Below, piece by piece: positions 1 through 7,662 of a DNA stretch of 64,000 nt; within the stretch, counting starts at the first letter, position 1; each line of letters opens with the position of its first letter. The notes beneath the pieces are model-generated. The model searched no databases. It saw only the letters and a list, made by a program, of their open reading frames with translations, and was not told where the DNA came from. Position numbers and translations under genes: made by a program. This DNA is from Brevundimonas vesicularis (GTDB lineage Bacteria > Pseudomonadota > Alphaproteobacteria > Caulobacterales > Caulobacteraceae). The stretch is from the NCBI RefSeq assembly GCF_027886425.1, contig NZ_CP115671.1:682001-746000 (forward strand). The letters run 5' to 3'.

Positions 1-28
1 ATGACGAAAATGGGTCCGGCGACGGTCT

Positions 29-46
29 GTAAGGGGCATCCCTTAC
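29..46 (-). terminator. Hairpin spanning the antiporter stop codon
   Basis: A perfect 7-bp inverted repeat (29-35 with 40-46) closes a 4-nt loop and includes the stop codon of the antiporter gene at 43-45. No T-run follows on the minus strand, so it is at best a weak or Rho-assisted terminator or an mRNA 3'-end stabiliser. Confidence 0.35.
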
Positions 47-1878
47 TCCGGCGCGGGGTCGACGCGCGTCGGGCGTAGCGTGCGGCGCAGCGCCCGGCTG
101 GGGCGATTGCGACGCTCGATCGGGATGGCCGACTGAAAGGCCTTGCGAAACTGATCGCGACGTTCGTGGACTGAGGCGAGCACCAGGCCCATGGGCACGC
201 CCAGATCGACCAGGGTGTTTTCGGCGAGCTGCAGACTGGCCTCGGTCGTCTCCGGCACGGCGTCGGTGACGCCCAGCCCATACAGCCGAATGGCGTGCTG
301 ATCGTCACGCGCACGGGCGATCAGGATCAGGTCGTCGCGCATCGACCGCGCCGTCGTGACGACTTCGTCCACTTTCGTCGGCGCGTCCATGGTGACGATC
401 AGGGCGCGGGTGGACTGGACGCCGCAGTGCTGGAGCATCTCGCGCCGCCCCGCATCGCCATAGAAGACATCGAATCCGTCACGACGCCCCGCAGCGACGG
501 CGCCCGCATCGGTGTCCAGGGCGATGAAGGGCTGACCGTGCGCCTTCAGCATTTCCCCGATCAAACGGCCGACGCGCCCGAAGCCGACGATGATGACCGC
601 GCCGTCGGCCGTCTCCAGCTTTGGAAGCGCGACGGGCTGGCCTGCGGCTGCCGACTTGCGCGCCAGCTTCTGGCCCAGCAGGGCGAGCAGGGGGATCGAA
701 AAGATGCTGACGGTCGCCGACAGGGCCACGGTGTTGGTCAGCTGCGGCGGCGCGAGGCCTTCGACCAGGCCGGTGGCGAAGACCACGAAGGCGAACTCGC
801 CCGCCGGCGCCAGAACGAGCGCCGTCTCCAGCGCCGGGCGGGCGCCCAGGCCCCAAAAACGCGCCAGGCTGAAAATGACGCCGGTCTTCAGGACCGTAAG
901 GGCCAGGGCCAGGCCGAAGACGCCGACCGGATCGGCCGCGATGGCGTCCAGGTCCAGACCCAGGCCGACGCCGACGAAAAAGACACCCAGCAGAAGCCCC
1001 TTGAACGGTTCGATGGAAACCTCGACCTCGCGCCGGAACTCGGTCTCGGCCAGCAGCACGCCGGCCAGAAGCGCGCCGATACTCATCGACAGGCCGCTGG
1101 CCTGGGCGGCGAGACCGGCCCCGACCACCACCAGCAGGGAGGCGGCGACGAACAATTCGCCGCCCTGGTCGGCCTTGCGCGCCTTGGCCACCGATCGGAA
1201 CATCGGTCGCAGCACCACGCGCCCCAGCAGCACCATCAGACCCAGGCCGATGGCGGCCGGAACCAGGGTGAACAGGGCGCGCCCCAGCACGACGGGATCC
1301 AGCGCGCCGCCCTGCTGGGCCAGGGCCGCCAGGACGGTGACGGTGATCAGGATCGGGGCCACCGACAGATCCTGGGCCAGCAGGATGGCGAAGGTCGAGC
1401 GGCCGACCGTTCCCTTCAGCCGCCCGCGCTCGGCCAGTACGGGCATGACCACGGCCGTCGAGGACAGGGCGAGGCCCATGCCCAGCACCACGGCGCTGGC
1501 CAGGGTCTGGCCCATCAACATGAAGCCGCCCGCCAGCACGGCGGTGCAGACGACGACCTGCATCAGTCCCAGGCCGAACACGAGCCGACGCATGGCGCGC
1601 AGCCGCTCCCACGACAGCTCCAGACCGATCATGAACAACAGGAAGGCGACGCCCAGTTCCGACAGCTGCGCCAGTTGGCCCGGATCGCCGATGGTCAGCC
1701 ACGACAGCCAGGGCAGGCTTTGCGCGAACCGACCCAGGCCGTCCGGCCCCAGCAAAACGCCCGCAGCGAGGAAGCCCAGGACGGGGCTGACCTTCAGCCG
1801 ATTGACCAGGGGCACGATGACGCCGGCGGCCGCCAGAAAGACCACCAGATCCTTGTAGTCACCGCCCTGACCGTGCAT
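43..1878 (-). CDS. CPA2-family cation:proton antiporter with TrkA-N domain (KefB/C-like)
   Basis: Predicted inner-membrane monovalent cation/proton antiporter of 611 aa. The first ~400 residues are a run of hydrophobic helices of the Na/H exchanger type. A cytosolic RCK/TrkA-N domain follows, with a Rossmann motif VGFGRVGRLIG near residue 430. This is the KefB/KefC/YbaL layout, in which the nucleotide-binding domain gates K+ or Na+ exchange. I place the start at the ATG ending at 1878 because a strong GAGGAGGG Shine-Dalgarno lies just upstream; the longer reading frame to 1947 has a poor leader. It diverges from the M13 peptidase gene. KefF/KefG-like partners are absent, so glutathione gating cannot be inferred. 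The substrate ion is unknown. Confidence 0.85.
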   Translation of the reverse strand: MHGQGGDYKDLVVFLAAAGVIVPLVNRLKVSPVLGFLAAGVLLGPDGLGRFAQSLPWLSWLTIGDPGQLAQLSELGVAFLLFMIGLELSWERLRAMRRLVFGLGLMQVVVCTAVLAGGFMLMGQTLASAVVLGMGLALSSTAVVMPVLAERGRLKGTVGRSTFAILLAQDLSVAPILITVTVLAALAQQGGALDPVVLGRALFTLVPAAIGLGLMVLLGRVVLRPMFRSVAKARKADQGGELFVAASLLVVVGAGLAAQASGLSMSIGALLAGVLLAETEFRREVEVSIEPFKGLLLGVFFVGVGLGLDLDAIAADPVGVFGLALALTVLKTGVIFSLARFWGLGARPALETALVLAPAGEFAFVVFATGLVEGLAPPQLTNTVALSATVSIFSIPLLALLGQKLARKSAAAGQPVALPKLETADGAVIIVGFGRVGRLIGEMLKAHGQPFIALDTDAGAVAAGRRDGFDVFYGDAGRREMLQHCGVQSTRALIVTMDAPTKVDEVVTTARSMRDDLILIARARDDQHAIRLYGLGVTDAVPETTEASLQLAENTLVDLGVPMGLVLASVHERRDQFRKAFQSAIPIERRNRPSRALRRTLRPTRVDPAPE

Positions 1879-2034
1879 CCGCCCTCCTCGCGTCGGCGTA
1901 TCTGACCCTGATCCCGGCGCTGTGGCGAGAGGCCGCATCGGAATCATGAACTTTTTTTAAGGCGACACCCCCCCTCGCCGGACTAGGGTCTGCGCCGAAC
2001 CATCCAAATGCCGGGTGGGAACAGGGACATAGTG

Positions 2035-4158
2035 ATGAAACGTCTGCTTATCGGGGCCGCCGTCGGCGCCCTTCTTCTGCCCGCCAGCTCGGTTCTGGCT
2101 CAGGATATCGGTCACGACCACGCCTGCATCGACGACGCCTGCACCCTCGTTTCGCTGTTCTCGGGCGAAGAGACGGCAGCCGGCTGGCAGGGGACAGAGG
2201 CGCCCCGCTACGGAACCTGGGGCTTCGACCTGGCCGGCCGCGACACCTCGGTGAAGCCGGGCGACGACTTCTTCCAATACGCCAACGGCAAGGCGCTGGA
2301 AAAGCTGGTCATTCCGTCGGACCGCACCAGCTATGGCTCGTTCGCCCTGCTGCGTGAACTGTCGGACAACCGCATGAAGGAACTGGTGCTGGGCCTGGCC
2401 AACCGCACCGACCTGGCGCCCGGATCGGATGAGGCCAAGGTCGCTGACGCCTATCGGTCCTACATCGACGAGGCGCGCATCGAGCGGTTGGACGCCCAGC
2501 CGCTGCAGCCCTATCTGGCCGCGATCCGCGCCGCCGACAGCCACGACAAGATGGCCGTCTATATGGGCCAGACGGCCGGCCGCTTCGGCTCGTCCTTCTT
2601 CGGCACCGGCATCACGATCGATTCCAAGCAACCGACCCGCTACGTCGTCTCGACGGGCCAGTCGGGCATCGGCCTGCCGAACCGCGACTATTATCTGGAC
2701 GCCCGTTTCGCCGACAAGAAAGAGAAGTATCAGGCCTATGTCGGCCGGATGCTGGAGATGATCGGCTGGACCAACCCGACCGAGACCGCCGCCCAGATCG
2801 TCGCATTGGAAACCAAGATCGCCGAGGCCCACTGGACCCCGGTGGAGAACCGCAACCGCGACCGGACCTACAACGAGTTCACCATCGCCAAACTGGCCGA
2901 GGACGCGCCGGGCTTCGCCTGGCAGGCCTATTACGATGCGGCCAAGCTGGGCGGCGTGCCGCGCCTGATCGTGCGTCAGGATACGGCCATGCCCAAGATC
3001 GCGGCCATCTACGCCGAGACGCCGGTCGAACTGCTGCAGGCTTGGCAGGCCTTCCACACCGCAGACGACATGGCGCCGCTGATGTCCAAGCGCTTCGCCG
3101 ACGCTCAGTGGGAGTTCCGTTCGCGCGATCTGTCGGGTCAGCCTGAGCAGCGCACCCGCGAAAAGCGCGCGATCTCCTTCGCCGAAGGATCGCTGGGCGA
3201 GGCCACGGGCCGGCTCTACGTCGCCCAGTATTTCCCGGCCGAATCCAAGGCCAAGATGGAAGAACTGGTCGCCAATCTGCGCACCGCCCTGTCGCACCGG
3301 ATCGACAACCTGACCTGGATGGGGACCGAGACCAAAGCGGCGGCGCAGGAAAAGCTGCGCAAGTTTACCGTCAAGATCGGCTATCCTGACAAGTGGCGCG
3401 ACTACTCCGGCCTGGACATTCGTGCGAACGACCTGGTCGGCAACGCCGAGCGCCGCGGCCTGTTCGAGTGGAACTATGATCTGGCCCGTCTGAACGAGCC
3501 GGTCGATAAGTCGGAGTGGGGCATGACTCCGCAGACCGTCAACGCCTACTACAACTCGGCCAACAACGAGATCGTCTTCCCGGCGGCCATCCTGCAGCCG
3601 CCCTTCTTCGATCCGAACGGCGATGCGGCGGTCAACTATGGCGGCATCGGCGGCGTGATCGGGCACGAGATCGGCCACGGCTTCGATGACCAGGGCTCTA
3701 AGTCCGATGGCGACGGCGTGCTGCGCAACTGGTGGACGCCGGAAGACAAGGCCAACTTCGAGGCCCTGACGGCGCGTCTGGGCGCGCAATATGCGACCTA
3801 TGAGCCGATCGCGGGCTATCACATCAACCCTGGCCTGACGATGGGCGAGAACATCGGTGACGCGTCTGGCGTGGCCGTCGGTCTCGAGGCCTATCACCTG
3901 TCGCTGAATGGTCAGCCGGCGCCCATGATCGACGGCACGACCGGCGACCAGCGCTTCTTCTATGGCTGGGCTCAGGTCTGGCAGTCGAAGTACCGCGACG
4001 AGGCGCTGAAGCAGCAGGTCGCCACCGACCCGCACTCGGCCGCCCAGTTCCGCGTCATCGGCCCGCTGCGCAACGTCGACGCCTGGTACGACGCCTTCGA
4101 CGTCCAGCCCGGCACGAAATACTATCTGACGCCCGAGGAACGCGTCCGCCTCTGGTAG
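2035..4158 (+). CDS. M13 family zinc metallopeptidase (neprilysin/PepO-like)
   Basis: Exported zinc endopeptidase of 707 aa. Residues 1-22 form a signal peptide (MKRLLIGAAVGALLLPASS then VLAQD). The M13 fold covers the rest: N-terminal lobe with FFQYANGKAL near residue 80, zinc motif HEIGH at 544-548, and the third zinc ligand Glu in GENIGD at about 605. A C-terminal LW closes the protein, as is common in M13 enzymes. All catalytic residues are present, so it should be active in the periplasm or as a released oligopeptidase. The start at 2035 is preferred over 2008 because it begins the signal peptide. A rho-independent terminator follows 22 bp after the stop. It diverges from the antiporter and appears monocistronic. 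Confidence 0.93.
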   Translation: MKRLLIGAAVGALLLPASSVLAQDIGHDHACIDDACTLVSLFSGEETAAGWQGTEAPRYGTWGFDLAGRDTSVKPGDDFFQYANGKALEKLVIPSDRTSYGSFALLRELSDNRMKELVLGLANRTDLAPGSDEAKVADAYRSYIDEARIERLDAQPLQPYLAAIRAADSHDKMAVYMGQTAGRFGSSFFGTGITIDSKQPTRYVVSTGQSGIGLPNRDYYLDARFADKKEKYQAYVGRMLEMIGWTNPTETAAQIVALETKIAEAHWTPVENRNRDRTYNEFTIAKLAEDAPGFAWQAYYDAAKLGGVPRLIVRQDTAMPKIAAIYAETPVELLQAWQAFHTADDMAPLMSKRFADAQWEFRSRDLSGQPEQRTREKRAISFAEGSLGEATGRLYVAQYFPAESKAKMEELVANLRTALSHRIDNLTWMGTETKAAAQEKLRKFTVKIGYPDKWRDYSGLDIRANDLVGNAERRGLFEWNYDLARLNEPVDKSEWGMTPQTVNAYYNSANNEIVFPAAILQPPFFDPNGDAAVNYGGIGGVIGHEIGHGFDDQGSKSDGDGVLRNWWTPEDKANFEALTARLGAQYATYEPIAGYHINPGLTMGENIGDASGVAVGLEAYHLSLNGQPAPMIDGTTGDQRFFYGWAQVWQSKYRDEALKQQVATDPHSAAQFRVIGPLRNVDAWYDAFDVQPGTKYYLTPEERVRLW

Positions 4159-4180
4159 GGCGACGCTTGTTCGAGAATGG

Positions 4181-4208
4181 AAAGGCCGGGGTTCGCCCCG
4201 GCCTTTTT
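4181..4208 (+). terminator. Rho-independent terminator of the M13 peptidase gene
   Basis: A perfect 11-bp GC-rich stem (4181-4191 with 4196-4206) closed by a TTCG tetraloop and followed by T residues, 22 bp after the stop codon. Confidence 0.9.
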
Positions 4209-4290
4209 CATATCGAGACAGGGCTACTCGATTTCGACACCGTATCGAGAATTTGTCGAGGTTTTATGGGCGTTTGTCTGAGCGCCAGAC

Positions 4291-4334
4291 GCGAAAAAGC
4301 CCGCTGCGGGGGATACATCGCAGCGGGCTTTCGC
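4291..4334 (-). terminator. Terminator for minus-strand transcripts downstream of hisS
   Basis: A 13-bp perfect stem (4296-4308 with 4319-4331), extendable with an outer GCGA/TCGC pairing, has a 10-nt loop and a T5 run on the minus strand. It lies about 190 nt beyond the hisS stop, so it ends either a long hisS 3'UTR or a separate short RNA. Confidence 0.75.
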
Positions 4335-4460
4335 GCTCTTTAAAGAGCGGACGTTTCCTCCCCGAAACGCCTTCGAGTGCTGCGCGCTTGAGCAACGCTT
4401 GCCCTCGAGTGAGGTCATTTGACGCAAGGGCCGGTCGGTCGTCAACGGCCGGTTTGGCAA
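4334..4460 (-). ncRNA. Candidate structured small RNA or hisS 3'UTR element
   Basis: The 4209-4522 gap has no convincing protein gene but is unusually structured. Reading the minus strand: a hairpin over the hisS stop (4511-4535), a 13-nt palindrome (4480-4492), a 7-bp hairpin (4462-4480), then about 120 nt, a 16-nt perfect palindrome (4334-4349) and a strong terminator. This fits a processed 3'UTR RNA or an independent sRNA ending near 4291. It does not match tmRNA, RNase P, SRP or 6S RNA as far as I can judge. A 78-codon minus-strand frame (4224-4460) crosses it but reads through the terminator stem and looks spurious. Confidence 0.35.
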
Positions 4461-4510
4461 GAGTCGAACTTTCTTCGACTTATCACTGATAACCCATTTC
4501 AGGAACCAGT

Positions 4511-4535
4511 CATTATCGAAGCTTATTCGATAATG
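4511..4535 (-). terminator. Hairpin spanning the hisS stop codon
   Basis: A perfect 10-bp inverted repeat (4511-4520 with 4526-4535) with a 5-nt loop that holds the hisS stop codon (4523-4525). There is no T-run, so an RNA-stability or attenuating role is as likely as termination. Confidence 0.45.
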
Positions 4536-6013
4536 GACCTGATGGCGGCGACCAGGCCTTCGCGGGGGACTTTCATCTGGCCGGGGCGTTCGGCCTTCCA
4601 GGCGTCGTTGTCCGTGATGGCGGCGGCGGCGGCGCGGCCGGCGTCCAGATCCTTGATCGTGACCTCGCCGGCGGCGATCTCGTCTCCGCCAAGGATGACG
4701 ACAGCCGGGGCGCCGCGCCGGTCTGCGTATTTCATCTGCGCCTTCATGCCGGCGCGACCCAGATAAAGCTCGGCGGCGATCCCGGCGGCGCGCAGTTCGG
4801 CGACGGCGATCAGATAATGAGCCATGTCGTCCTCGGAGAAGACGATGACGACCACGGGGCCGCGCACGGCGTCCTCAGCGCCTCGTCCCGCCGCGCGCAG
4901 GGCCGAGGCCAGACGCGAGACGCCGAAGGAGAAGCCGGTCGCCGGCGTGCTCTGACCGGTGAAGCGGGCGACCAGATCATCATAGCGGCCGCCGCCGCCG
5001 ATGGAGCCGAAGCGGACGGGACGACCCTTGTCGTCAACCGTGTCCAGCAGCAGTTCGGCCTCGAACACGGCGCCGGTGTAATATTCCAGGCCGCGCACGA
5101 TGGTCGGATCGAACTTCACGGCGTCCTGGCCGACCGACATGGCGGCCAGCGCCCGGTCGATGGCGGCCAGTTCGTTGAGCGCCGCCTCGCCCGCCGCGCC
5201 GAGGTCGCCGGAGTGCGCGACGGCGTGCAGCGTCTCGGCTCGCGACAGGCCGGGGGTATTGGCCGAGGCCAGAAACGCCTCGATGGCGGCCGTGACCTTG
5301 GCGGGCAGCTGGGCGCCCTTGGTGTAGTCGCCCGAGTCGTCCAGACGCCCTTCGCCCAGCAGTTGGACCACGCCCTCCCAGCCCAGGCGGTCGAACTTGT
5401 CGATAGCGCGCAGGGCGGTCAGTCGCTGACCGGCCTCGGTCACGCCGCCGGCGTCGAACAGGCCGTCGAACAGCTTGCGGTTCGAAACGCGGATCTGGGC
5501 CTGGCCGGCGTCCAGACCGGCGGCGCGCAGGCCTTCGCAGCCCATGGCGATGATTTCGGCGTCGGCCTCGGGCCGGTCGGAGCCGACAGTGTCGGCGTCG
5601 CACTGCCAGAACTCGCGGAATCGGCCGGGGCCAGGCTTTTCATTGCGCCAGACGGGGCCATAGGCATAGCGGCGGAACGGCTTGGGCAGGGTTTCCCAGG
5701 TCTGGGCCGCGAACCGGGCCAGGGGCGCGGTGTGGTCGTAGCGCAAGGCCATCCATTCGCCCGGCTCGTCCGATCCGGCGTCGTCCTGTAGTGCGAAGAC
5801 GCCCTCGTTCGGCCGATCGGCGTCGGGCAGGAACTTGCCCAGCGCATCGGCATATTCGAAGGCTGGCGTCTCCAGCGGCTCGAAGCCCCAGCGCTCATAA
5901 ACCTCTGACACGCGCGCGACGATGCGCCGCTCGGCGGTCAGGTCACGGCCGCGCTTGTCGGCGAAGCCGCGCGGATTGCGGGCGAGGGGGCGGGGAGGCG
6001 CGGCGTCGGTCAT
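4523..6013 (-). CDS. hisS: Histidyl-tRNA synthetase
   Basis: Class II aminoacyl-tRNA synthetase (496 aa) charging tRNA-His. The motif 2 region is clear (ALRYDHTAPLARF, then RRYAYGPVWRNEKPGPGRFREF). The His-specific GLEYYTGAVFEAEL follows, and motif 3 carries GGGGRYDDLV and GFSFGVSRL. The C-terminal ~90 residues form the anticodon-binding domain. The protein is longer than the ~420 aa E. coli enzyme but shows no frame break. The gene stands alone on the minus strand. Its stop codon sits in the loop of a 10-bp hairpin and a terminator lies ~190 nt further on. Confidence 0.96.
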   Translation of the reverse strand: MTDAAPPRPLARNPRGFADKRGRDLTAERRIVARVSEVYERWGFEPLETPAFEYADALGKFLPDADRPNEGVFALQDDAGSDEPGEWMALRYDHTAPLARFAAQTWETLPKPFRRYAYGPVWRNEKPGPGRFREFWQCDADTVGSDRPEADAEIIAMGCEGLRAAGLDAGQAQIRVSNRKLFDGLFDAGGVTEAGQRLTALRAIDKFDRLGWEGVVQLLGEGRLDDSGDYTKGAQLPAKVTAAIEAFLASANTPGLSRAETLHAVAHSGDLGAAGEAALNELAAIDRALAAMSVGQDAVKFDPTIVRGLEYYTGAVFEAELLLDTVDDKGRPVRFGSIGGGGRYDDLVARFTGQSTPATGFSFGVSRLASALRAAGRGAEDAVRGPVVVIVFSEDDMAHYLIAVAELRAAGIAAELYLGRAGMKAQMKYADRRGAPAVVILGGDEIAAGEVTIKDLDAGRAAAAAITDNDAWKAERPGQMKVPREGLVAAIRSIIE

Positions 6014-6133
6014 GGCGCGCGCTTAAGCCAAGGCGCCCTTGATCGCAAATTTTGCACGGCGGCTGACGTAAAGACAGCTACCGTCGGCGCCATGCAATGG
6101 TCTGTTCCTAAAGACGAAATCCTGATATCGGGC

Positions 6134-6158
6134 GGAACCGCTGTGCGGATTTTTCGTT
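6134..6158 (+). promoter_or_regulatory. EcfG/SigT-type general stress promoter
   Basis: GGAAC at 6134-6138 and CGTT at 6155-6158 are separated by exactly 16 nt, matching the -35/-10 consensus of the alphaproteobacterial general stress response sigma factor. The ATG of the 68-aa protein starts 8 nt after the -10 element, so the transcript is probably leaderless or nearly so. Confidence 0.75.
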
Positions 6159-6166
6159 GATGGCGC

Positions 6167-6373
6167 ATGACGCCCCACGCCCTTCTCGTTCCGCGCACCT
6201 GCAACACCTCCGATCGTCGCACGATCCGGTGGTGGGAGTGCGAGCTGGTCGATGACGCGGGGTCGCGGCGGATGCAGAACCAGGCCTTTTTCTCGATCCG
6301 AGAAGCCCGGTCATGGGCGTCGGCCCAGGGCTATCCCATCAGCGACGACGCCGCCGCCGCGGCCGAGCTCTGA
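6167..6373 (+). CDS. Small hypothetical protein, stress-promoter controlled
   Basis: A 68-aa protein with no recognised domain. It has a central RRTIRWWECELVDDAGSRR stretch, then a helix-prone FSIREARSWASAQGY, and ends in an Ala-rich tail. Support for it being real comes from context: an exact GGAAC-N16-CGTT promoter ends 8 nt before the ATG, and its TGA overlaps the ATG of the ClpP-like gene by one base (TGATG), implying translational coupling. There is no good Shine-Dalgarno, consistent with leaderless translation. Its function is unknown; being first in a stress-induced unit with a protease-like protein suggests an accessory role. Confidence 0.65.
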   Translation: MTPHALLVPRTCNTSDRRTIRWWECELVDDAGSRRMQNQAFFSIREARSWASAQGYPISDDAAAAAEL

Positions 6374-6954
6374 TGTCAGAGGCGGCGCCGAGCGGCGTTC
6401 TGACGGCCGAAGCTTTCGATACGCCGCGCATTCTTCTCGCCGGCGCGGTCGATTACGCCATGTACGACCGCTTCCGCCAGCAGATGGCGGAGGCGCCCGA
6501 CACCGGGCTGACCGTCATCGAACTGTCCACCCTGGGCGGTGATCCGGAGGTGGCGCGCATGATGGGCGAGGACGTGCGCTTTCAAAGCGACATCAATCCG
6601 TCCCGCCGGCTGGTCTTTCTGGGCAAGGCGGCGATCTATTCCGCCGGCGCCACCTTCATGAGCTTCTTTGCGGTGGAGAACCGCTATCTGACGCGGGGCG
6701 CGCGAGTGATGATCCATGAGCGCAAGATGGATAAGCAACTGCATGTCTCGGGGCCGCTGACGACCTGCATCGCCTCGGTTCGCGCCATGCTGAACGAGCT
6801 GGAACACTCCATCGCCATCCAGAACGAAGGTTTCGAGAATCTGGTGCGCGGATCGTCGGTCACGATGGAGGAGGTGCTGAAACGCGCCCCCGCCAACTGG
6901 TACATCGAGGCCCAGGAGGCCAAGGCGCTGGGCCTGATCGCCGAAGTGATCTGA
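6373..6954 (+). CDS. ClpP-like serine protease family protein
   Basis: A 193-aa member of the ClpP/crotonase fold. The segment AAIYSAGATFMSFFA (near residue 85-100) occupies the place of the ClpP nucleophile elbow, and MIHE a little further on matches the position of the catalytic His. Sequence similarity to true ClpP is otherwise low and the N-terminal axial loop typical of ClpP is absent. It could be an active divergent peptidase or a non-catalytic relative. It is translationally coupled to the preceding 68-aa protein and so falls under the same stress-type promoter. It is convergent with hslV; a 7-bp hairpin covers both stop codons. Confidence 0.75.
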   Translation: MSEAAPSGVLTAEAFDTPRILLAGAVDYAMYDRFRQQMAEAPDTGLTVIELSTLGGDPEVARMMGEDVRFQSDINPSRRLVFLGKAAIYSAGATFMSFFAVENRYLTRGARVMIHERKMDKQLHVSGPLTTCIASVRAMLNELEHSIAIQNEGFENLVRGSSVTMEEVLKRAPANWYIEAQEAKALGLIAEVI

Positions 6955-6970
6955 CCCGCCTGACGGGTCA
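6952..6970. terminator. Hairpin covering two convergent stop codons
   Basis: TGACCCG at 6952-6958 pairs perfectly with 6964-6970 across a 5-nt loop. The arms contain the stop codons of the ClpP-like gene (plus strand) and of hslV (minus strand). No T-run on either side. Confidence 0.4.
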
Positions 6971-7528
6971 GGCCTGAAGCGTTTCCACGGTTAGATTGCC
7001 GTTGGTGTAGACGCAGATTTCGGCGGCGATCTTCATGGCCTTGCGCGCGACCTGTTCGGCGTCCAGATCGGTTTCCTCGATCAGGGCGCGGGCGGCCGAC
7101 AGGGCGTAGTTGCCGCCCGAACCCACGGCGGCGACGCCATATTCCGGCTCCAGCACATCGCCGACGCCCGTTACGGTGAAGATGGACGACTTGTCCGCCA
7201 CCAGCAGCATGGCTTCCAGACGGCGCAAATAGCGGTCGGTGCGCCAATCCTTGGCGAGATCGACGCAGGCGCGCGCCAGCTGATCAGGATACTGCTCCAG
7301 CTTCGCCTCAAGCCGTTCGATCAGGGTGAAGGCGTCGGCCGTGGCGCCGGCAAAGCCGGCCAGCACCTTGCCGCCGGCCAGAGTGCGCACCTTGCGGGCG
7401 GCGCCCTTGACGATCGTCGGGCCCATCGAGACCTGGCCGTCGCCGGCGATCACGGTGCGTCCGTTCTTGCGCACCGCCAGAATGGTGGTGCCGTGCCAGT
7501 CGGGGAAGTTGGATGCGGTCTGGGTCAT
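6968..7528 (-). CDS. hslV: ATP-dependent protease proteolytic subunit HslV (ClpQ)
   Basis: The 186-aa proteasome-like peptidase that forms a double hexamer and degrades proteins unfolded by HslU. The N-terminal nucleophile motif HGTTIL is present; removal of the first 13 residues would expose Thr14. GDGQVSMG and the later AVGSGGNYALSAARAL motif are characteristic. No hslU gene lies in this window; on the upstream side the next gene is the divergent BLUF protein, so if hslU exists it is elsewhere. The start at 7528 gives the usual short propeptide. Confidence 0.95.
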   Translation of the reverse strand: MTQTASNFPDWHGTTILAVRKNGRTVIAGDGQVSMGPTIVKGAARKVRTLAGGKVLAGFAGATADAFTLIERLEAKLEQYPDQLARACVDLAKDWRTDRYLRRLEAMLLVADKSSIFTVTGVGDVLEPEYGVAAVGSGGNYALSAARALIEETDLDAEQVARKAMKIAAEICVYTNGNLTVETLQA

Positions 7529-7662
7529 GACGATCAGATGGCGCGGCCGGGGGCCGGCATCAAGTCTGTCGCGCCTCGGTGTAACACTGTCTTATTTTGA
7601 CCCCAATATTGGCTAGAAGGCGCAATCCGCTTTCGCGGTTCTTTGAAATCGAGGGACAGGTT

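Noticed and set aside
1957..4035. 692-codon open frame antisense to the M13 peptidase gene
   Set aside because: It lies fully opposite a well-supported gene, has low-complexity composition typical of GC-rich shadow frames and no ribosome-binding site.
4345..4440. GAGGAAA-type segment suggesting RNase P RNA, or a tmRNA piece
   Set aside because: No second RNase P core, no tag ORF and no CCA acceptor stem; the region is too short.
4224..4460. 78-codon minus-strand frame after hisS
   Set aside because: It reads straight through a strong terminator and palindromes, with no domain and odd composition; treated as part of the structured RNA region.
7597..7617. TTGACC and GCTAGA as a housekeeping promoter for the BLUF gene
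   Set aside because: The spacer is only 9 nt, too short for the Caulobacter-type consensus; a CCAATATTGG palindrome occupies it.
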